This document shows, piece by piece, positions 1-7,173 of a stretch of DNA of 14,262 nt. The stretch is from an uncultured beta proteobacterium (lineage in GTDB: Bacteria; Pseudomonadota; Gammaproteobacteria; Burkholderiales; Burkholderiaceae_C). The stretch covers positions 1 through 14,262 of the forward strand of contig CAIXMC010000351.1 of the NCBI GenBank assembly GCA_903920405.1, given 5' to 3'. Positions within the stretch are counted from its first letter, which is position 1. Every line of letters starts with the position of its first letter. The notes beneath the pieces were generated by a model. The model made no database searches and was not told the origin of the DNA. It saw only the letters and a program-made list of their open reading frames with translations. Position numbers and translations under genes: made by a program.

Positions 1-822
1 GAGGAGGTCAGTGCTACAGCCCAGTCGCTCTCGCAAGCCGCTAGCGAACAGGCTGCAGGCGTGGAAGAAACCAGCGCCTCTATCGAGCAAATGACATCTT
101 CCATTGCTCAAAATACCGAAAACGCCAAAATTACCGATGGCATGGCCAGCAAGGCCGCCACGGATGCTGTCGATGGTGGCGAAGCCGTACAGGCCACGGT
201 GTCGGCCATGAAACAAATTGCGAAAAAAATTGGCATCATTGACGACATTGCCGCACAAACCAACCTGTTGGCATTGAACGCTGCGATTGAAGCTGCTCGC
301 GCTGGCGAACATGGCAAAGGTTTTGCCGTGGTGGCCGCAGAAGTGCGCAAACTGGCCGAACGAAGCCAGGTGGCGGCGCAAGAAATTGGTGAAGTGGCCA
401 GCAGCAGTGTTGAACTGGCCGAAAAAGCGGGCAGATTGCTGTCTGAAATCGTCCCCAATATTCGCAAAACCTCTGACCTTGTACAGGAAATTACTGCGGC
501 ATCCACTGAGCAATCCAGTGGAGTGGGTCAAATCAACGCTGCAGTCAGTCAGTTGAACCAGACCACCCAGCAAAATGCCTCCAGCTCCGAAGAACTGGCC
601 GCCACGTCCGAAGAGATGAGCAGTCAGGCCGAGCAATTGCAACAGACCATGACGTATTTCAAACTGGACAGCAGCCAAATGTCCCGCACACCCGTTGCCA
701 GGTTGCACAAAAGCAGCGCCAGCAGCAAGCCTGTTTCAGTCAGAAATGGCAATGTGAAGCCTTTGCGCCCGCACCCCAATGCGAGCACTGACCCAGATGA
801 ATCTCACTTTACCAAGTTTTAG
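1..822 (+). CDS. Methyl-accepting chemotaxis protein, C-terminal part (cut by window start)
   Basis: This is the cytoplasmic signalling domain of a chemoreceptor, which relays ligand binding to CheA/CheW and is methylated by CheR and demethylated by CheB. The frame is open from base 1, so the gene begins upstream; the sensor, membrane and HAMP parts are not in view. The 273 visible residues contain the highly conserved hairpin tip ([20 protein letters not shown] at about residues 83-102, then [18 protein letters not shown]). Its first residue aligns with residue 291 of the MCP at 1512-3188, and the two are nearly identical for about 200 residues, diverging only in the last 55 or so. The tail ends ESHFTKF and has no NWETF-type CheR-docking pentapeptide. 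cheW follows after 15 bases, so co-transcription is likely. Confidence 0.95.
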   Translation, partial: EEVSATAQSLSQAASEQAAGVEETSASIEQMTSSIAQNTENAKITDGMASKAATDAVDGGEAVQATVSAMKQIAKKIGIIDDIAAQTNLLALNAAIEAARAGEHGKGFAVVAAEVRKLAERSQVAAQEIGEVASSSVELAEKAGRLLSEIVPNIRKTSDLVQEITAASTEQSSGVGQINAAVSQLNQTTQQNASSSEELAATSEEMSSQAEQLQQTMTYFKLDSSQMSRTPVARLHKSSASSKPVSVRNGNVKPLRPHPNASTDPDESHFTKF

Positions 823-837
823 TTTTAGGAGCTGGCC

Positions 838-1392
838 GTGAACGCACTCGTCAAAGTCAATCCCCACTCGCTTACGCTCAAATCTGCATCACATGCGACG
901 GTGCATGCTGCAGTTGAGGAAAAACAATACCTGACCTTTATGCTAGGCGGCGAGATGTTTTCCATTGGTATCCTTTGCATTAAGGAAATCATCTGGTACG
1001 CCAACCTGACCGAAGTTCCCATGATGCCATCGTACATTCGGGGGGTGATCAACTTGCGAGGTTCGGTGGTACCGGTGATGGACTTGTCCAACCGTTTCGG
1101 AAAACCTTCCACACCGGTCATCAAGAGTACCTGCATTGTGATTATCGAAGTAGAGACACCCAACGAAGGCGAAAGTCAAAACATGGGTGTTGTGGTGGAT
1201 TCTGTCCAGGCTGTGCTTGAAATTCCAACCTCTGAAATTGAGCCTGCACCCACTTTTGGCACCAAAATCAGATCCGAGTTTATTGAAGGCATCGCCAAGG
1301 TCAATGGCAAGTTTGTCATTTTGCTCAATGTCAACCAAGTACTTTCCCATGAAGAACTGGGGCATGTAGCGGCCATAGCCGACATGGTGTAG
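838..1392 (+). CDS. cheW: Chemotaxis coupling protein CheW
   Basis: CheW is the cytoplasmic adaptor joining MCPs to the kinase CheA. The 184-residue product has a CheW domain over about residues 28-170, with typical blocks YLTFMLGGEMFSIGI, IRGVINLRGSVVPVMDL (about 62-78) and the late FIEGIAKVNGKFVILLNV strand. It is slightly longer than a minimal CheW (about 150-165) because of a divergent 27-residue N-terminal extension. The start is GTG at 838, chosen because AGGAG at 827-831 lies six bases upstream. It sits 15 bases after the upstream MCP and 119 bases before the next, a normal setting in a chemotaxis operon. Confidence 0.96.
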   Translation: MNALVKVNPHSLTLKSASHATVHAAVEEKQYLTFMLGGEMFSIGILCIKEIIWYANLTEVPMMPSYIRGVINLRGSVVPVMDLSNRFGKPSTPVIKSTCIVIIEVETPNEGESQNMGVVVDSVQAVLEIPTSEIEPAPTFGTKIRSEFIEGIAKVNGKFVILLNVNQVLSHEELGHVAAIADMV

Positions 1393-1464
1393 CGACTCTC
1401 GCTCGAACAGGATGTGAATGGATATTAAAACGGTAGCTGCTTTCGCTGATCAATCAAGCTCTTG

Positions 1465-1493
1465 TTGTCAATATTCGTCACAATTTTTAATGC
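1465..1493 (+). promoter_or_regulatory. Candidate sigma70-type promoter before the second MCP
   Basis: TTGTCA (1465-1470) and TAATGC (1488-1493) are 17 bases apart in the 119-base gap between cheW and the MCP gene, placing a start near 1500, just before the ATG at 1512. The -10 element is poor. I see no clear FliA/sigma28-type box (TAAA-N-GCCGATAA) in the gap. The gene may simply be read through from upstream. Confidence 0.25.
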
Positions 1494-1511
1494 AACTTCT
1501 GAAAGACCACC

Positions 1512-3188
1512 ATGTTCAAAAATCTTTCCATCAAATGGAAACTGGCGACTCTGGTCGTCATCATGCTGACGGCACTTGCTACCGTTGGCCTAGCGGGGTA
1601 CAGCGGCATACTTGCAGTGGGCAGCGCCATGACAGAGATCGGTACGGTTCGACTGCCGTCCATCCAGGGCTTGTTGGCAGCCAGTGAGGGGCAAACAGCA
1701 GTCAAGTCGGCCACACTGGCTACTGCCATTTACGAGAACAACTACAACGCTGGCAAAGAGTTTGCGGACATTGTGTCTTTGCGCCAAAAGGCTTGGGCCA
1801 ATATTGAGGTCGGTTTCAAAATTTATGAACCCTTGCCCCAAACCAAAGAGGAAGCCCTTCTTTGGAAGGCCTTCAATGCCGATTGGGCAGAGTGGAAGCG
1901 TGCAGATGACCTGTTGGCCAGCACCATTTCGACACTTGCCAACAACCAAGGTGAAGCCGGTCAAAAAGCCTTGTTTGTGACCTTTTACAAGCAGTTTTTG
2001 GAATCTCGTCCGCTGTTCAATAAAGCGGAAGCCAGCTTGAACAAGGTAGTGCAGTTAAACACGGATGTGGCTGATGCCAGTGTGAAAGATGGCACGGCGC
2101 GCATTGCCTCTGCCCAAAGCAATATGCTGATGTTGGCGGTGGTGTCTTTGGTGGTTTCCATAGCCTTGGCAGCCTATATCACCATGGCGATCGTGAACCC
2201 GTTGCAACAAGCCGTCACAGTGATGAACCGCCTGTCTGAAGGGGATTTGACGGTCAAAATTGATGCTCCTTCCCACGACGAAACAGGTCAGGTCTTACAA
2301 GCCATGCACAACATGATTGGCAAGCTATCGCAAGTGGTGGCCGATGTCAACAGTGGTGCGCAAGCCCTGGCTAGCGCGTCTGAGGAAGTCAGCACTACAG
2401 CTCAGTCTCTCAGCCAGGCGGCCAGCGAACAAGCTGCCGGTGTCGAAGAAACCAGTGCATCCATTGAGCAAATGACCTCCAGCATCGCCCAAAACACCGA
2501 GAACGCCAAGATCACCGACGGCATGGCCAGCAAGGCGGCCAAAGATGCTGTCGATGGTGGCGAAGCTGTCAATGCCACGGTCGATGCCATGAAACAAATT
2601 GCAAAAAAGATCAGCATCATCGACGACATTGCAGCACAAACCAACCTGCTTGCCTTGAATGCAGCCATTGAAGCAGCCAGAGCTGGTGAACATGGTAAAG
2701 GCTTTGCTGTGGTGGCAGCGGAGGTGCGTAAACTGGCCGAACGCAGCCAGGTCGCGGCGCAAGAAATTGGCGAAGTGGCCAGCGGCAGTGTTGATCTGGC
2801 TGAAAAAGCGGGCAAACTTTTGTCAGAAATTGTGCCCGCCATTCGCAAAACATCAGATTTGGTGCAAGAGATAACGGCAGCCTCCACAGAACAATCGAGC
2901 GGCGTAGGTCAAATCAACACAGCGGTCAGTCAGCTTAACCAAACGACGCAGCAAAATGCTTCAAGTTCCGAAGAACTTGCCGCCACATCCGAGGAAATGA
3001 GCAGTCAGGCCGAACAGTTGCAGCGCACCATGTCGTTTTTCAGGCTTGACAGTCACGGCCATGACAGTTCGAATGTCTTTCAGGTACACAAGAGCAGTGC
3101 CAGTAGGCCTACCCAAGTCAAAAAAGCCAGCTTCAAACCACCCGTCTATCGTATTCAGGACGGTGAGTCTGACACCAATCCATCTTGA
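1512..3188 (+). CDS. Methyl-accepting chemotaxis protein, complete
   Basis: Complete 558-residue transmembrane chemoreceptor. TM1 lies at about residues 11-33 ([19 protein letters not shown]), followed by a periplasmic four-helix-bundle-like sensor (about 34-204, ligand not predictable). TM2 is at about 205-229 ([19 protein letters not shown]), HAMP at about 230-283, and the signalling domain at about 290-520 with the conserved [20 protein letters not shown] tip. From residue 291 on it is almost the same protein as the MCP at 1-822, which suggests tandem duplication with a shared or homogenised output domain and different sensors. The tail (ending DTNPS) lacks a NWETF-type CheR tether. The ribosome site before the ATG is weak (GAAAG at 1501-1505). 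The Rpn gene follows after 54 bases. Confidence 0.96.
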   Translation: MFKNLSIKWKLATLVVIMLTALATVGLAGYSGILAVGSAMTEIGTVRLPSIQGLLAASEGQTAVKSATLATAIYENNYNAGKEFADIVSLRQKAWANIEVGFKIYEPLPQTKEEALLWKAFNADWAEWKRADDLLASTISTLANNQGEAGQKALFVTFYKQFLESRPLFNKAEASLNKVVQLNTDVADASVKDGTARIASAQSNMLMLAVVSLVVSIALAAYITMAIVNPLQQAVTVMNRLSEGDLTVKIDAPSHDETGQVLQAMHNMIGKLSQVVADVNSGAQALASASEEVSTTAQSLSQAASEQAAGVEETSASIEQMTSSIAQNTENAKITDGMASKAAKDAVDGGEAVNATVDAMKQIAKKISIIDDIAAQTNLLALNAAIEAARAGEHGKGFAVVAAEVRKLAERSQVAAQEIGEVASGSVDLAEKAGKLLSEIVPAIRKTSDLVQEITAASTEQSSGVGQINTAVSQLNQTTQQNASSSEELAATSEEMSSQAEQLQRTMSFFRLDSHGHDSSNVFQVHKSSASRPTQVKKASFKPPVYRIQDGESDTNPS

Positions 3189-3194
3189 TTTTTC

Positions 3195-3203
3195 TGGTAA
3201 TAT
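3195..3203 (+). promoter_or_regulatory. Candidate extended -10 promoter for the rpn gene
   Basis: TG-g-TAATAT at 3195-3203 matches an extended -10 element and lies about 40 bases before the rpn ATG. No convincing -35 is seen, which extended -10 promoters tolerate. The gap between the MCP stop and this site holds no terminator, so read-through from the chemotaxis genes is also possible. Confidence 0.35.
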
Positions 3204-3242
3204 AAAAAGCGGATTTGCACTGTTGACTTTTTGCAAACCCTG

Positions 3243-4220
3243 ATGAATCAACACGATAACAGCTATAAAAACATTTTCTCACACACCGAGATGGTGCGTG
3301 ATTTGCTTACAGGCTTTGTACAAGAGCCTTGGCTTGCCGACCTGGATTTCAATACCCTGGAAAAAGTCAACTGCAGTTATGTCAGTGACGATTTGCGTGA
3401 CCGCGAGGACGACATCGTCTGGCGAGTGCGCATGAAAGGTTGTTGGCTTTACCTGTACATTCTGCTGGAATTTCAATCGACAGTGGATGGCTTCATGGCC
3501 GTTCGTATCTTGACCTACATCGGTCTGCTGTACCAGGACATCATCAAGCAAAACTTGTTAACAACAGACCACAAATTGCCTCCGGTGTTGCCCATTGTTC
3601 TCTATAACGGAAAAAACCGATGGAAGGCCGCAACCAATATTGCTCAATTGATAGCGACTCCGCCAGGGCGGCTGAGTGATTTCACCCCTCAACTTGAGTA
3701 TCTTCTGCTAGACGAAGGTGCGATTGACGAAAGCGGTCCTTTAGCCCTGAAAAACCTGGCTGCAGCCCTTTTTCGGCTTGAAAAAAGCCGCGCAGCCCTT
3801 ACCATTGGGCAAGTTTGGGAAGCACTTTTTGAGTGGCTAAAAGACCCGGCGCAAAGTTCACTACGACGAGCTTTTGCAGTCTGGATCAACCGTGTTTTAT
3901 TGCCGGCGCACTTGCCCGGTGTGACACTTCCCAATTTTGAGATCTTATTGGAGAGAAAAACCATGCTTGCAGAAACGGTGATGGAGTGGACACAACAATG
4001 GAAACAACAGGGCTTGGAACAGGGCCTGGAACAAGGCTTGCACAGAGGCAATGTTGAAGGCAGTGCCAATGTTTTGGAGAGGTTACTCACAAAACGCTAC
4101 GGCCCTCTGCCTGATGACATCCACTATCGCCTCCATAATGCTACTGTGGATCAACTGGAACATTGGGCTGATACCTTTCTGGATGCTGACACATTAGCTG
4201 CTGTGTTTGTAAGTCATTAA
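3243..4220 (+). CDS. Rpn family PD-(D/E)XK nuclease (transposase_31-like) with DUF4351-like C-terminus
   Basis: Rpn proteins are DNA nucleases once annotated as putative transposases; in E. coli they promote RecA-independent recombination and some act against phage. The 325-residue product has the family opening (SYKNIFSHTEMVRDLL) and the nuclease core: D57 in DREDDIVWRV, then E76-x-Q78 in LYILLEFQS, the E-x-Q form usual in this family. A C-terminal part of about 85 residues carries QGLE repeats and a DUF4351-like end (LTKRYGPLPDDI...LEHWADTFLDADTLAAVF). ATG at 3243 is preferred over an in-frame TTG at 3231; no strong ribosome site precedes either. The gene has no chemotaxis role I can infer and separates the MCP from cheR, so it was probably inserted there. 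All core residues seem intact. Confidence 0.9.
   Translation: MNQHDNSYKNIFSHTEMVRDLLTGFVQEPWLADLDFNTLEKVNCSYVSDDLRDREDDIVWRVRMKGCWLYLYILLEFQSTVDGFMAVRILTYIGLLYQDIIKQNLLTTDHKLPPVLPIVLYNGKNRWKAATNIAQLIATPPGRLSDFTPQLEYLLLDEGAIDESGPLALKNLAAALFRLEKSRAALTIGQVWEALFEWLKDPAQSSLRRAFAVWINRVLLPAHLPGVTLPNFEILLERKTMLAETVMEWTQQWKQQGLEQGLEQGLHRGNVEGSANVLERLLTKRYGPLPDDIHYRLHNATVDQLEHWADTFLDADTLAAVFVSH
3950..3955 (+). promoter_or_regulatory. Internal Shine-Dalgarno site within rpn
   Basis: GGAGAG at 3950-3955 is followed after seven bases by an ATG (3963) in the same frame as rpn. It is a better ribosome site than the one at the full-length start. It decides the start of the proposed internal product at 3963-4220. 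Confidence 0.65.
3963..4220 (+). CDS. Proposed internal product: separately translated Rpn C-terminal domain (RpnS-like)
   Basis: Translation from the internal ATG would give an 85-residue protein equal to the last quarter of Rpn: a helical start (MLAETVMEWTQQWKQ), three tetrapeptide repeats (QGLE, QGLE, QGLH) and the DUF4351-like tail, without any nuclease residues. In E. coli Rpn systems the C-terminal domain is known to be made separately and to block the full-length toxic nuclease, with four-residue repeats of variable number in its dimerising helix. The same layout is visible here: internal ribosome site, in-frame start and repeats just after it. That this copy works as an antitoxin is inference; the short product could instead be unused. 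Confidence 0.55.
   Translation: MLAETVMEWTQQWKQQGLEQGLEQGLHRGNVEGSANVLERLLTKRYGPLPDDIHYRLHNATVDQLEHWADTFLDADTLAAVFVSH
4008..4043 (+). repeat. 12-bp tandem repeat x3 encoding QGLE/QGLE/QGLH
   Basis: Three in-frame 12-base units (CAGGGCTTGGAA, CAGGGCCTGGAA, CAAGGCTTGCAC) encode a four-residue repeat in the predicted helix of the Rpn C-terminal domain. Such a repeat can gain or lose units by slippage without breaking the frame, so copy number may vary between strains. Confidence 0.85.
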
Positions 4221-4250
4221 CCTATGAGTTTGTTATAGGTTTCAAAACTG

Positions 4251-4265
4251 CATCGACACTCGATG
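4251..4265 (+). repeat. Small perfect hairpin CATCGA-cac-TCGATG
   Basis: A six-base stem with a three-base loop in the 206-base gap between rpn and cheR. No T-run follows, so it is not a standard intrinsic terminator. The core ATCGACAyTCGAT recurs after cheB (6864-6876), so the two copies flank cheR-cheD-cheB. Confidence 0.5.
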
Positions 4266-4345
4266 ATGATCTGTATCAGCAATTTCCAGTCTTATTAACG
4301 TTGTCCAGTTTGTCTGCGTTATAACGTCGCCGTTTGTGTTTATAT

Positions 4346-4362
4346 GCTATTTTATAAATAGC
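4346..4362 (+). promoter_or_regulatory. Perfect palindrome GCTATTT-TAT-AAATAGC upstream of cheR
   Basis: A seven-base perfect inverted repeat about 65 bases before the cheR start, in an AT-rich part of the gap. It could be an operator or a promoter-region dyad. There is a TTGTGT at 4334-4339 but no well-spaced -10, so I do not call a promoter. Function unknown. Confidence 0.4.
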
Positions 4363-4426
4363 GAAAAACGCCCGTCTATCAAGTGCTGGAAGCCAAAAAG
4401 ACCAACCCTATATTCAAGGAATCAAT

Positions 4427-5236
4427 GTGCCGGTTGCACCTATTTCAAACGCAGAATTTGCCAGGTTTCAACGCTTTATTTTTGAGGTAGCCGGTATTTC
4501 AATGGCCGATGCCAAAAAGGCTTTAGTGACGGGTCGCTTGAGTAAACGTTTGGCAGTGCATGAATTAGAAACCTTTGGTGAATACTTTAGTCTGCTCAGT
4601 ACTGGCAAGCACCCCGATGAGGTTCAGATGGCGGTTGATTTGCTCACCACCAATGAAACCTATTTCTTCAGGGAAATCAAACATTTTGAATTTTTACGCG
4701 CACATGCGCTCAAAGAGCGTTGCCGAGTGCAACCCTTTCGTATCTGGAGTGCCGCCAGTTCCAGTGGGGAAGAGGCGTACAGCATGGCGATGGTGCTGGC
4801 AGACTGTATGCAAACCACACCGTGGGAGATTTTGGGCACCGACATCAGTACCCGTGTGCTGGAAGGTGCCCGGCGCTCTTTGTATTCCATGGAGCGTGGT
4901 CGCCACATTCCACAGGACTATTTGAAGCGATTTTGCCGCAAGGGCATAGGCCAGCACGAGGGGTATTTACTGATTGAACGCAGTCTGCGAAGCAAAGTGT
5001 CATTTCGCCAAGTGAACCTGAATGCTGCCTTGCCAGATTTGGGTCAATTTGATGTTATATTTTTACGTAATGTCATGATTTATTTCAACAACGATACCAA
5101 ACGTCAGGTGGTGGCGCGTGTCATTGCAAACCTCAAACCCGGCGGCTATTTTTGTGTGGGTCACTCGGAAAGCCTCAACGACATTACCCAGGCTGTGCAG
5201 ATGGTGGCCCCTGCAATTTACAAAAAGGGGATTTAA
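4427..5236 (+). CDS. cheR: Chemotaxis protein methyltransferase CheR
   Basis: CheR transfers methyl groups from S-adenosylmethionine to glutamates on MCPs, setting receptor adaptation. The 269-residue product has the helical N-terminal domain (about 8-70), the TNETYFFRE signature (75-83), the SAM-binding WSAASSSGEEAYS block (107-119) and the late RNVMIYF motif (near 215), all typical of CheR. Length is normal for a CheR without TPR repeats. The GTG start at 4427 is chosen because AAGGA (4416-4420) lies six bases upstream and the overlapping ATG at 4425 is out of frame. cheD follows immediately (TTG one base after the stop), then cheB, so the three form a tight adaptation operon. Confidence 0.97.
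   Translation: MPVAPISNAEFARFQRFIFEVAGISMADAKKALVTGRLSKRLAVHELETFGEYFSLLSTGKHPDEVQMAVDLLTTNETYFFREIKHFEFLRAHALKERCRVQPFRIWSAASSSGEEAYSMAMVLADCMQTTPWEILGTDISTRVLEGARRSLYSMERGRHIPQDYLKRFCRKGIGQHEGYLLIERSLRSKVSFRQVNLNAALPDLGQFDVIFLRNVMIYFNNDTKRQVVARVIANLKPGGYFCVGHSESLNDITQAVQMVAPAIYKKGI
5226..5230 (+). promoter_or_regulatory. Ribosome binding site that sets the cheD start
   Basis: AGGGG lies inside the last codons of cheR, seven bases before TTG 5238. It supports TTG as the cheD start rather than the upstream in-frame ATG at 5118, which would read through cheR in another frame. Confidence 0.7.
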
Positions 5237-5237
5237 C

Positions 5238-5771
5238 TTGGCACATCTCAAAGATTTGATGGAGATTTTTCTGCAACCAGGTGAAATTTTTGTGGCAGGT
5301 GCAAACTTTCAGATACGTACCATTTTGGGTTCGTGCGTGTCCATCACCCTTTGGCATCCAAAGGCTTGCATGGGCGGTATGTCACATTTTCTATTACCTA
5401 CACGCGGTTTAACCTCGCCATCACCAAAGCTGGATGGTCGCTATGGTGATGAGGCTTTGCAACTAATGACCAATGATTTACGGTCATCCGGTGTCAACCC
5501 CCAACAGTGCCAGGCCAAAATTTTTGGTGGAGGCAATATGTTTCCAGGCCAGCCCCGTGCGTGTGCCATCACGGTGGGGCAGCGCAATGGTGAAGCTGCC
5601 CGAGCATTCCTGCAAAAGCAGTGCATTAATGTAGTCACTGAGAGCTTGTTTGGCGTGGGACATCGGCAGATTATTTTTAATGTCGGCAATGGCGATGTCT
5701 GGTCACGGCAGGTCAGGACATCCAAGCAGGAAATTGCTGCTGAAACCGCAGTGCAAGGGACTTCCAAATGA
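5238..5771 (+). CDS. cheD: Chemoreceptor glutamine deamidase CheD
   Basis: CheD deamidates specific glutamines on MCPs to glutamate, making them methylatable. From TTG 5238 the product is 177 residues, a usual CheD length, starting with the typical [23 protein letters not shown]. The catalytic residues are visible: Thr and Cys in TILGSC, and His 17 residues after the Cys in MSHFLLP. The next conserved block, KIFGGGNMF, is also present. An ATG at 5259 is an alternative start but lacks a ribosome site as good as AGGGG at 5226-5230. The stop overlaps the cheB start in ATGA, so translation is probably coupled. Confidence 0.95.
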   Translation: MAHLKDLMEIFLQPGEIFVAGANFQIRTILGSCVSITLWHPKACMGGMSHFLLPTRGLTSPSPKLDGRYGDEALQLMTNDLRSSGVNPQQCQAKIFGGGNMFPGQPRACAITVGQRNGEAARAFLQKQCINVVTESLFGVGHRQIIFNVGNGDVWSRQVRTSKQEIAAETAVQGTSK

Positions 5772-6835
5772 GTCGAATCAAGGTGTTGGTGGTGGATGAT
5801 TCCGCAGTGGTGCGTCAAGTGGTCAGTGGTTTGCTGTCTCAAGACCATGACATTGAAAGCGTTACCGCAGTGGCTGACCCCATTTTGGCGATGGCCCGCA
5901 TGGCGGTGAATTGGCCGGATGTGATTGTGCTGGACATCGAAATGCCGCGAATGGATGGCATTACCTTTCTGAAAAAAATCATGGCTGAGCGGCCAACACC
6001 GGTGGTCATTTGTTCCACGCTGGCCCAGTCAGGCGCTCAAACCTCGATGGTCGCACTCGCAGCAGGTGCAGTGGCCATCATCACCAAGCCAAAAATTGGT
6101 CTGAAACAGTTTCTTACAGATGCATCCGAAGACATGGTGACGGTCGTCAAAGACGCAGCACGAGCCAATGTCAAAGCCATACACGTCACAGCCAAAAACT
6201 CCGCCGATGTCATCATGTCTGCAGCCGACAAACATTCTGCCTTGATCCAGACCACCGACCGGGTGGTAGCTTTGGGCACGTCCACCGGCGGCACTCAGGC
6301 ACTTGAACTGGTGCTGGTGGGATTGCCACGTGTCACGCCAGGCATTGTCATTGTGCAGCACATGCCTGAAAAATTTACCGCAGCCTTTGCTGAGCGGCTC
6401 AATAGTTTGTGCCAGATCGAGGTCAAGGAAGCCCAAAACAATGACCGCGTGATCAACAGCCGCGCCTTGATTGCGCCTGGGGGCAAGCACATGCTACTGC
6501 GCCGAACAGGTGCTCATTATTATGTAGAGGTCATGAATGGCCCGCTGGTCAACAGACACCGCCCTTCAGTAGATGTGTTGTTCAGATCTGTCGCCAAATG
6601 TGCGGGTGCCAACGCGCTGGGGGTCATCATGACCGGTATGGGTGACGATGGTGCAGCAGGCCTCCTGGAAATGCGCCATGCAGGTGCCCAAACCGTAGGA
6701 CAAGATGAGGCAAGCTGCGTGGTCTATGGCATGCCCAAAGAAGCTGTCAAACGCGGTGGAGTTGAAAAAACCGTGCCTTTGACAGCGATTGGTCGTGAAA
6801 TCATGCAGCAGCTCTCAGGGGTGATGGTGCGGTGA
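5768..6835 (+). CDS. cheB: Protein-glutamate methylesterase / glutaminase CheB
   Basis: CheB removes methyl groups from MCPs (and deamidates) when phosphorylated by CheA. The 355-residue product has an N-terminal receiver domain with D10-D11, phospho-acceptor D56 ([14 protein letters not shown]) and K107. A linker of about 50 residues leads to the methylesterase domain from about 165. The catalytic triad is S172 (GTSTGG), H198 (VQHMP) and D294 (TGMGDDGA), with the same spacing as in E. coli CheB. Nothing essential is missing. It overlaps cheD by four bases (ATGA) with AGGGA at 5757-5761 as ribosome site. A weak terminator follows, suggesting the end of the chemotaxis unit. Confidence 0.97.
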   Translation: MSRIKVLVVDDSAVVRQVVSGLLSQDHDIESVTAVADPILAMARMAVNWPDVIVLDIEMPRMDGITFLKKIMAERPTPVVICSTLAQSGAQTSMVALAAGAVAIITKPKIGLKQFLTDASEDMVTVVKDAARANVKAIHVTAKNSADVIMSAADKHSALIQTTDRVVALGTSTGGTQALELVLVGLPRVTPGIVIVQHMPEKFTAAFAERLNSLCQIEVKEAQNNDRVINSRALIAPGGKHMLLRRTGAHYYVEVMNGPLVNRHRPSVDVLFRSVAKCAGANALGVIMTGMGDDGAAGLLEMRHAGAQTVGQDEASCVVYGMPKEAVKRGGVEKTVPLTAIGREIMQQLSGVMVR

Positions 6836-6861
6836 ACAGACCATGATGGGGGGCTGTCAGG

Positions 6862-6883
6862 CTATCGACATTCGATGGTTTTT
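6862..6883 (+). terminator. Weak intrinsic terminator after cheB
   Basis: The stem CTATCGA/TCGATGG (6862-6868 with 6872-6878, one T-G wobble, loop CAT) is followed by TTTTT at 6879-6883, 26 bases after the cheB stop. The stem is short, so termination may be partial. Confidence 0.5.
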
Positions 6884-7032
6884 ACTCAATTTTCTGCTCT
6901 CGCTTGAAGAAGAATGTTTTGGATCGGATTGATGTGGATTCAGTTGAATCAATGACTTAGGATATATGATGACGACCAAAAAATTCAGAATTTGACCAAC
7001 ATCCACTCTTCTATTTTGTGAAAGGTTATCCC

Positions 7033-7158
7033 ATGATCCTAGATTCCTCAGTTGAACGCGCCCGAGTGGGCTACTGGCGGCGTGTCTGGGTAGGCGTGAC
7101 GACGCTGCAGGCTACTGCCTGCAAGGAGGAACAACACCCCCAGACGCGCCGCCAGTAG
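7033..7158 (+). CDS. Possible 41-residue small protein overlapping the long hairpin
   Basis: An ATG at 7033 with AAAGG (7021-7025) seven bases upstream opens a frame of 41 codons ending TAG at 7156-7158. The product is basic and tryptophan-containing (GYWRRVWVGV near the middle, QTRRQ at the end) and matches nothing I recognise. Its last two thirds run through the left arm, loop and part of the right arm of the inverted repeat at 7056-7173. Either it is a real small peptide or leader, or the open frame is a by-product of a GC-rich hairpin. I favour the second but cannot exclude the first. Confidence 0.25.
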   Translation: MILDSSVERARVGYWRRVWVGVTTLQATACKEEQHPQTRRQ

Positions 7159-7173
7159 CTCAATCGGGTGCGT
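7056..7173 (+). ncRNA. Candidate structured RNA or hairpin element (35-bp stem, branched loop)
   Basis: Bases 7056-7090 pair with 7139-7173: 31 Watson-Crick pairs, three G-T(U) wobbles and one G-A mismatch. The 48-base apical part holds two more hairpins, GCGT-gacg-ACGC (7094-7105) and TGCAGGC-tact-GCCTGCA (7106-7123), plus an unpaired purine-rich strand with AAGGAGG (7123-7129). The wobbles pair only if the + strand is the RNA; on the - strand they would be C-A mismatches. I recognise no known RNA family: it lacks the SRP, tmRNA and c-di-GMP riboswitch signatures I checked. It may instead be a MITE-like or REP-like DNA repeat. Confidence 0.45.

Noticed and set aside
1418..1687. 89-codon ORF overlapping the second MCP start
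   Set aside because: Most of it runs out of frame through the MCP coding region and its product resembles no family; the gap itself has only a short open part.
2402..2887. 161-residue antisense frame across the MCP signalling domain, and similar - strand frames at 108-506 and 12131-12703
   Set aside because: These mirror strongly coding + strand genes, have no ribosome sites or recognisable domains, and recur in both MCP copies because the DNA is similar.
5118..5237. N-terminal extension of CheD from the upstream ATG
   Set aside because: The extension lies inside cheR in another frame and has no CheD-like sequence; TTG 5238 with AGGGG gives the normal family length.
7056..7173. Integron attC site, SRP RNA, tmRNA or c-di-GMP riboswitch
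   Set aside because: The ends lack the RYYYAAC/GTTRRRY boxes of attC, the GGAAG-type SRP loop, a tmRNA tag frame and the conserved riboswitch core.
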